From NCBI GenBank assembly GCA_900548535.1, contig URLG01000095.1, positions 1 to 8,461 of the forward strand: a stretch of DNA of 8,461 nt, in the 5' to 3' direction. The first letter of the stretch is position 1. The number at the start of each line of letters is the position of its first letter. This DNA comes from Candidatus Segatella intestinihominis (GTDB lineage Bacteria > Bacteroidota > Bacteroidia > Bacteroidales > Bacteroidaceae). The position numbers and the translations under genes were made by a program. Below the pieces are notes generated by a model that was not told the DNA's origin, made no database searches, and saw only the letters and a program-made list of their open reading frames with translations. This document shows positions 5,701 to 8,461 of the stretch, in pieces.

Positions 5701-6792
5701 ATGGCAAATGAAGAAGTAACATTAATGAAAGGCAATGAGGCGATAGCCCATGCCTGCATAAGATGTGGTGCGGATGGCTTCTTTGGCTATCCTATCACAC
5801 CTCAAAGTGAGATTATCGAGACGCTGGCTCTCCTCAAGCCTTGGGAAACTACCGGTATGGTGGTGCTACAGGCTGAGAGCGAAGTGGCAGCCATCAATAT
5901 GGTGTATGGTGGTGCGGGCGCTGGCAAGCGTGTCATCACTACCTCGTCAAGCCCTGGTGTGGCTTTGATGCAGGAGGGCATCTCTTACATGGCTGGTGCT
6001 GAGATTCCAGGAGTTATCGTCAACGTGCAGCGTGGCGGTCCTGGCTTGGGTACCATCCAGCCATCGCAGAGCGACTACTTTCAGGCTACCCGTGGCGGTG
6101 GCAATGGCGACTACAATGTCATCGTCTTGGCGCCAGCCTCTGTGCAAGAGATGGCAGACTTTGTGGACTTGGCGTTCAATCTCGCCTTCAAGTATCGCAA
6201 CCCTGCGATGATATTGAGCGATGGCGTCATCGGTCAGATGATGGAGAAGGTGGTTCTGCCACCTATGAAGCCTCGTCGCACCGAGGAGCAGATAGCCAAG
6301 GAGTGTCCTTGGGCTACCATCGGTCGTCCTAAGACTCGCAAGCCCAACATTCTCTCTTCCTTGGAACTTCAGTCTGAGGTGATGGAGCAGCGCAATATCG
6401 CCCTGCAGGAGAAGTATAAGAAGATTCGTGAGACGGAGGTGCGTTATGCTACCGAGCAGCTGGACGATGCCGAGTATGTCATCGTGGCATTCGGCAGTGC
6501 GGCTCGTATCGCCGAGAAGAGTATCGAGAGCGCACGTGAGCAAGGCATCAAGGTGGGCTTGTTCCGTCCTATCACCCTCTGGCCTTTCCCTGAGAAGGAG
6601 ATTCTTAAATTGGCTAAGACCAAGAAGGGCATCCTCGTGGCTGAGATCAATGCCGGACAGATGATAGAGGATGTGCGCCTGGCTGTGAATGGCCAGATAC
6701 CAGTGGAGCACTTTGGTCGCTTGGGTGGCATCGTGCCAGAGCCAGAAGAAATCGTAGAAGCGCTGAAACAATTAATAATTTATAATGAATAA
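5701..6792 (+). CDS. korA: 2-oxoacid:ferredoxin oxidoreductase, alpha subunit (KorA/VorB type)
   Basis: The alpha subunit holds the pyrimidine-binding half of the thiamine diphosphate site and, with beta, catalyses 2-oxoacid + CoA + 2 oxidised ferredoxin to acyl-CoA + CO2 + 2 reduced ferredoxin, or the reverse carboxylation. In 363 residues, KGNEAIAHACIRCG (10-23) and FFGYPITPQSEI (27-38) begin domain I. The QAESEVAA segment (56-63) supplies the glutamate expected to contact thiamine, and QRGGPGLGTIQPSQSDYFQA is the conserved substrate-side loop. A C-terminal domain II runs from ~255 (YVIVAFGSAARIA) to the end. 2-Oxoglutarate (KOR) and branched-chain 2-oxoacids (VOR) are both possible; I recall this family being annotated both ways. 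The last residues (LIIYNE) and stop lie within the second palindromic element, so the C-terminus may be altered relative to orthologues. Beta follows after an 80-bp gap. Confidence 0.93.
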   Translation: MANEEVTLMKGNEAIAHACIRCGADGFFGYPITPQSEIIETLALLKPWETTGMVVLQAESEVAAINMVYGGAGAGKRVITTSSSPGVALMQEGISYMAGAEIPGVIVNVQRGGPGLGTIQPSQSDYFQATRGGGNGDYNVIVLAPASVQEMADFVDLAFNLAFKYRNPAMILSDGVIGQMMEKVVLPPMKPRRTEEQIAKECPWATIGRPKTRKPNILSSLELQSEVMEQRNIALQEKYKKIRETEVRYATEQLDDAEYVIVAFGSAARIAEKSIESAREQGIKVGLFRPITLWPFPEKEILKLAKTKKGILVAEINAGQMIEDVRLAVNGQIPVEHFGRLGGIVPEPEEIVEALKQLIIYNE

Positions 6793-6859
6793 TTACTAAT
6801 GAATAATGAGCCTTCGGGCAAAGGCGTATGCCTAATTATACATTATACATTATAAATTA
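6770..6859 (+). repeat. AT-rich palindromic intergenic element, copy 2, inside the kor operon
   Basis: Related to the element at 3703-3798 and in the same orientation. The outer arms AATTTATAATG (6777-6787) and CATTATAAATT (6848-6858) pair perfectly; the next bases pair imperfectly. The core carries GCCTT/AAGGC (6810-6814, 6821-6825) and GGC-GTAT-GCC (6823-6832), followed by CTAATTATACATTATACATT. It begins inside korA, provides that gene's stop codon, and fills most of the gap before korB, where the other subunit gaps are only 4 and 10 bp. It may tune the alpha/beta expression ratio through mRNA folding or processing; this is inference. Confidence 0.8.
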
Positions 6860-6872
6860 AACATTAAATAAA

Positions 6873-7637
6873 ATGAACGATATAATTTCACCAGAGAATC
6901 TGGTATATAAGAAGCCTACGCTGATGAACGATACCCCGATGCATTACTGCCCGGGCTGTTCACATGGCGTGGTACATAAGCTCGTAGCCGAGGTGATCGA
7001 GGAGATGGGCATGGAGGATAAGACGGTGGGCGTGTGCCCTGTGGGATGCGCCGTATTCGCTTATCGCTATTTGGATATCGACTGGCAGGAGGCTGCCCAT
7101 GGACGTGCGCCAGCTGTTGCCACTGCCATCAAGCGCTTGTGGCCAGACCGCCTCGTCTTTACCTATCAGGGTGATGGCGACTTGGCGTGCATCGGTACTT
7201 GCGAGACCATCCATGCCTTGAACCGTGGCGAGCACATTGCCGTCATCTTCATCAACAATGCCATCTATGGTATGACGGGTGGACAGATGGCTCCAACCAC
7301 CTTGTTGGGTCAGAAGACCGCTACCTGTCCTTACGGACGAGAGGCTGATCTTCATGGTTATCCACTGAACATCACCGAACTTGCCAGCCATCTGCAGGGT
7401 ACCTGCTACGTAACCCGCCAGAGCGTGGAGACCGTGGCAAGCATCCGCAAGGCGAAGAAGGCTATCCGCAAGGCTTTCGAGGCTAGCATGAAGGGCTTGG
7501 GCTCTAGCTTGGTGGAGATTGTCTCTACCTGCAATAGCGGTTGGAAACTCTCACCTGTTGAGGCCAACAAGTGGATGGAAGAGAATATGTTTAAGGAGTA
7601 TCCTAAGGGCGACCTGAAGGACACTACTAATATTTAA
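6873..7637 (+). CDS. korB: 2-oxoacid:ferredoxin oxidoreductase, beta (thiamine diphosphate) subunit
   Basis: The beta subunit binds the diphosphate half of thiamine diphosphate through Mg2+ and carries the proximal [4Fe-4S] cluster. In 254 residues, HYCPGCSHG (C26, C29) and VGVCPVGCAVF (C55, C59) supply N-terminal cysteines, and C220 in STCNSGW is the likely distal ligand, so a CxxC...C...C cluster site is complete. G100-D-G-D103 through N128-N129 (GDGDLACIG and FINNAIYGMTGGQ) is the thiamine diphosphate motif GDG-x~25-NN. The length is typical for KorB-type beta subunits. The ATG at 6873 follows an A-rich leader (TTAAACATTAAATAAA). It sits downstream of the palindromic element and 10 bases ahead of gamma, with which it is surely co-transcribed. 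Confidence 0.94.
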   Translation: MNDIISPENLVYKKPTLMNDTPMHYCPGCSHGVVHKLVAEVIEEMGMEDKTVGVCPVGCAVFAYRYLDIDWQEAAHGRAPAVATAIKRLWPDRLVFTYQGDGDLACIGTCETIHALNRGEHIAVIFINNAIYGMTGGQMAPTTLLGQKTATCPYGREADLHGYPLNITELASHLQGTCYVTRQSVETVASIRKAKKAIRKAFEASMKGLGSSLVEIVSTCNSGWKLSPVEANKWMEENMFKEYPKGDLKDTTNI

Positions 7638-7647
7638 TGATAAAGCA

Positions 7648-8193
7648 ATGAAGACAGAAATCATTATATCTGGTTTTGGTGGTCAGGGAGTTCTCTCCAT
7701 GGGAAAGATCCTGGCTTACTCAGGACTGATGGAGGACAAGGAGGTAACTTGGATGCCTGCTTACGGACCAGAGCAGCGTGGCGGTACAGCCAACGTGACG
7801 GTCATCGTGAGCGATGAGCGCATCTCTTCGCCTATCCTGAGCCATTACGATGTGGCCATCGTGCTTAACCAGCCATCGCTCGACAAGTTTGAGCCAAAGA
7901 TTAAGTCGGGGGGCATCTTGATTTATGATGGTTATGGCATCATGAATCCGCCTACCCGCAAGGACATCACTGTGTATCGCATCGATGCGATGGACAAGGC
8001 TGCCGAGATGAAGAACAGCAAGGTGTTCAACATGATTGTGTTGGGTGGCCTTCTGAAGGTTTGTCCAGTGGTTAGCACCGAGGGCTTGAACAAGGCACTC
8101 TTCAAGTCTCTGCCAGAGCGTCATCACGGTTTGATACCGCTCAATATGCAGGCAGTGGATGAGGGCATGAAGATTATCCAGAAGATGGACTAA
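7648..8193 (+). CDS. korC: 2-oxoacid:ferredoxin oxidoreductase, gamma subunit
   Basis: The gamma subunit completes the alpha-beta-gamma-delta oxidoreductase; in this superfamily the gamma domain helps bind CoA and assemble the complex. The 181-residue product opens with IIISGFGGQGVLSMGKILAY, the Gly-rich GFGGQG signature (9-14) of the family. PAYGPEQRGGTANVTVIVS (37-55) is the second hallmark, with the R-G-G-T turn. The rest has alternating beta/alpha character (VAIVLNQPSLDKF, GGILIYDGYGI) as expected for the fold. No cysteine cluster motif is present, consistent with electron transfer being handled by beta and delta. It is the last gene of the operon; the next 268 bases hold repeats and terminators. 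Confidence 0.94.
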   Translation: MKTEIIISGFGGQGVLSMGKILAYSGLMEDKEVTWMPAYGPEQRGGTANVTVIVSDERISSPILSHYDVAIVLNQPSLDKFEPKIKSGGILIYDGYGIMNPPTRKDITVYRIDAMDKAAEMKNSKVFNMIVLGGLLKVCPVVSTEGLNKALFKSLPERHHGLIPLNMQAVDEGMKIIQKMD

Positions 8194-8240
8194 GCCCAGA
8201 GGGATATAACTCTCGCACGTGAAAGTTTTTTTAAAAAATA

Positions 8241-8306
8241 ATTGCCGCTAAATGGTTTAATTCTCTGATTATCAGGGATTCATTTAGCGGCAATAAGTGT
8301 TTTTTT
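8241..8306 (+). terminator. Possible operon terminator hairpin after korC
   Basis: ATTGCCGCTAAATG (8241-8254) and CATTTAGCGGCAAT (8281-8294) form a perfect 14-bp stem. Its 26-nt loop contains a nested TCTCTGA/TCAGGGA stem (8262-8268, 8272-8278, one G:U). After five more bases comes a T run (8300-8306). It could end the kor operon transcript. The T run is not directly adjacent to the stem, and the right arm has alternative partners, so termination is only one reading. Confidence 0.45.
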
Positions 8307-8340
8307 ATTGCCGCTAAGTTGTCACTATTGCCGCTAAATG
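8241..8340. repeat. Cluster of four ATTGCCGCTAA motifs (three direct, one inverted)
   Basis: Forward copies are at 8241-8254 (14 bp), 8307-8317 (11 bp) and 8327-8340 (14 bp); a reverse copy is at 8281-8294 (14 bp). The 14-bp form is ATTGCCGCTAAATG; the third copy diverges after the 11th base. The last two forward copies are spaced exactly 20 bp, near two helical turns. The reverse copy can pair with the first copy or with the third (13-bp perfect arms 8284-8296 and 8305-8317, 8-nt loop), so the folds exclude one another. A further stem, TAAATGCG/CGCGTTTA with one G:U (8335-8342, 8353-8360), follows the last copy. The motif lies outside any gene, and I do not recognise the family. Confidence 0.85.
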
Positions 8341-8377
8341 CGTAAGCGTCTCCGCGTTTATACCTTGCATAATTCAA

Positions 8378-8422
8378 AAAAAGCAGTAACAGCATTAGTT
8401 TAATCAGCTGTTACTGCTTTTT
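8378..8422. terminator. Strong bidirectional terminator
   Basis: GCAGTAACAGC (8383-8393) and GCTGTTACTGC (8407-8417) pair perfectly, extended by A:T pairs to about 16 bp, around a 13-nt loop that holds a small ATTA/TAAT stem. TTTTT follows on the + strand and seven A's precede, which read as a T run on the minus strand. It therefore looks able to stop transcription from both sides, as between convergent genes. Confidence 0.85.
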
Positions 8423-8461
8423 CCATCGGTCAGGAAGTAAGTCTCTATATTTTTCCAATGG
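8411..8461 (-). CDS. Possible C-terminal end of a convergent minus-strand gene (5' outside window)
   Basis: Read on the minus strand from the right edge, one frame gives PLEKYRDLLPDRWKKQ and then TAA at 8413-8411, inside the terminator hairpin. The composition looks protein-like and a convergent gene would explain the bidirectional terminator. With only 16 residues visible, and a second minus frame also open here, this is weak; no family is recognised. Confidence 0.3.
   Translation of the reverse strand, partial: PLEKYRDLLPDRWKKQ

Noticed and set aside
5947..6771. A 274-residue minus-strand ORF opposite korA
   Set aside because: His/Leu-rich antisense translation without domain features; the + strand frame is a complete alpha subunit.
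8241..8294. A miniature inverted-repeat transposon bounded by the 14-bp arms
   Set aside because: Only 54 bp long and no target-site duplication is visible (flanks AATA and AAGT differ), so I kept it as a hairpin/repeat rather than a mobile element call.
8241..8340. CRISPR array
   Set aside because: Repeats are only 11-14 bp, one is inverted, and spacing is irregular (20 to 40 bp between copies); no cas genes are nearby.

Overview
The window looks like the chromosome of a gut-type Bacteroidota, most like Prevotella/Segatella (for example the P. copri group). This rests on A-rich leaders without clear Shine-Dalgarno sites, a strong cgt/aag/ggt codon bias in the translation genes, a four-subunit 2-oxoacid:ferredoxin oxidoreductase, and protein sequences that resemble what I remember of Bacteroides/Prevotella homologues. 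The genus is an inference. Every well-supported gene lies on the + strand.

Region 1 (1-3704) is a translation block. It holds the 3' part of an RsuA/RluB-type rRNA pseudouridine synthase with a long Gly/Tyr/Arg/Asn-rich, RGG-repeat N-terminal tail, then asparaginyl-tRNA synthetase (asnS) and tryptophanyl-tRNA synthetase (trpS). The two gaps in this block are each exactly 66 bp and each carries a hairpin just before the next start codon.

Region 2 (3703-5121) starts with a ~96-bp AT-rich palindromic element that fills the trpS-dinF gap. It is followed by a DinF-type MATE efflux transporter whose terminator overlaps its own stop codon.

Region 3 (about 5187-8193) is an energy and carbon metabolism operon. 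A weak promoter precedes a 59-residue single-TPR protein, then the delta (ferredoxin), alpha, beta (TPP) and gamma subunits of a 2-oxoacid:ferredoxin oxidoreductase (KOR/VOR type). The four subunits would form one complex that interconverts a 2-oxoacid plus CoA with an acyl-CoA plus CO2 and passes electrons to ferredoxin. A second copy of the palindromic element sits between alpha and beta and supplies the last codons and stop of alpha.

Region 4 (8194-8461) has no convincing complete gene. It holds four copies of an 11-14 bp motif (ATTGCCGCTAA, three forward and one reverse) that can form mutually exclusive hairpins, then a strong bidirectional terminator, and possibly the tail of a convergent minus-strand gene.

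I do not see a clear new defence or mobile system. The best candidates for something undescribed are the ATTGCCGCTAA cluster, the stop-codon-associated palindromic element family, the RGG-tailed pseudouridine synthase, and the tiny TPR protein attached to the oxidoreductase operon.
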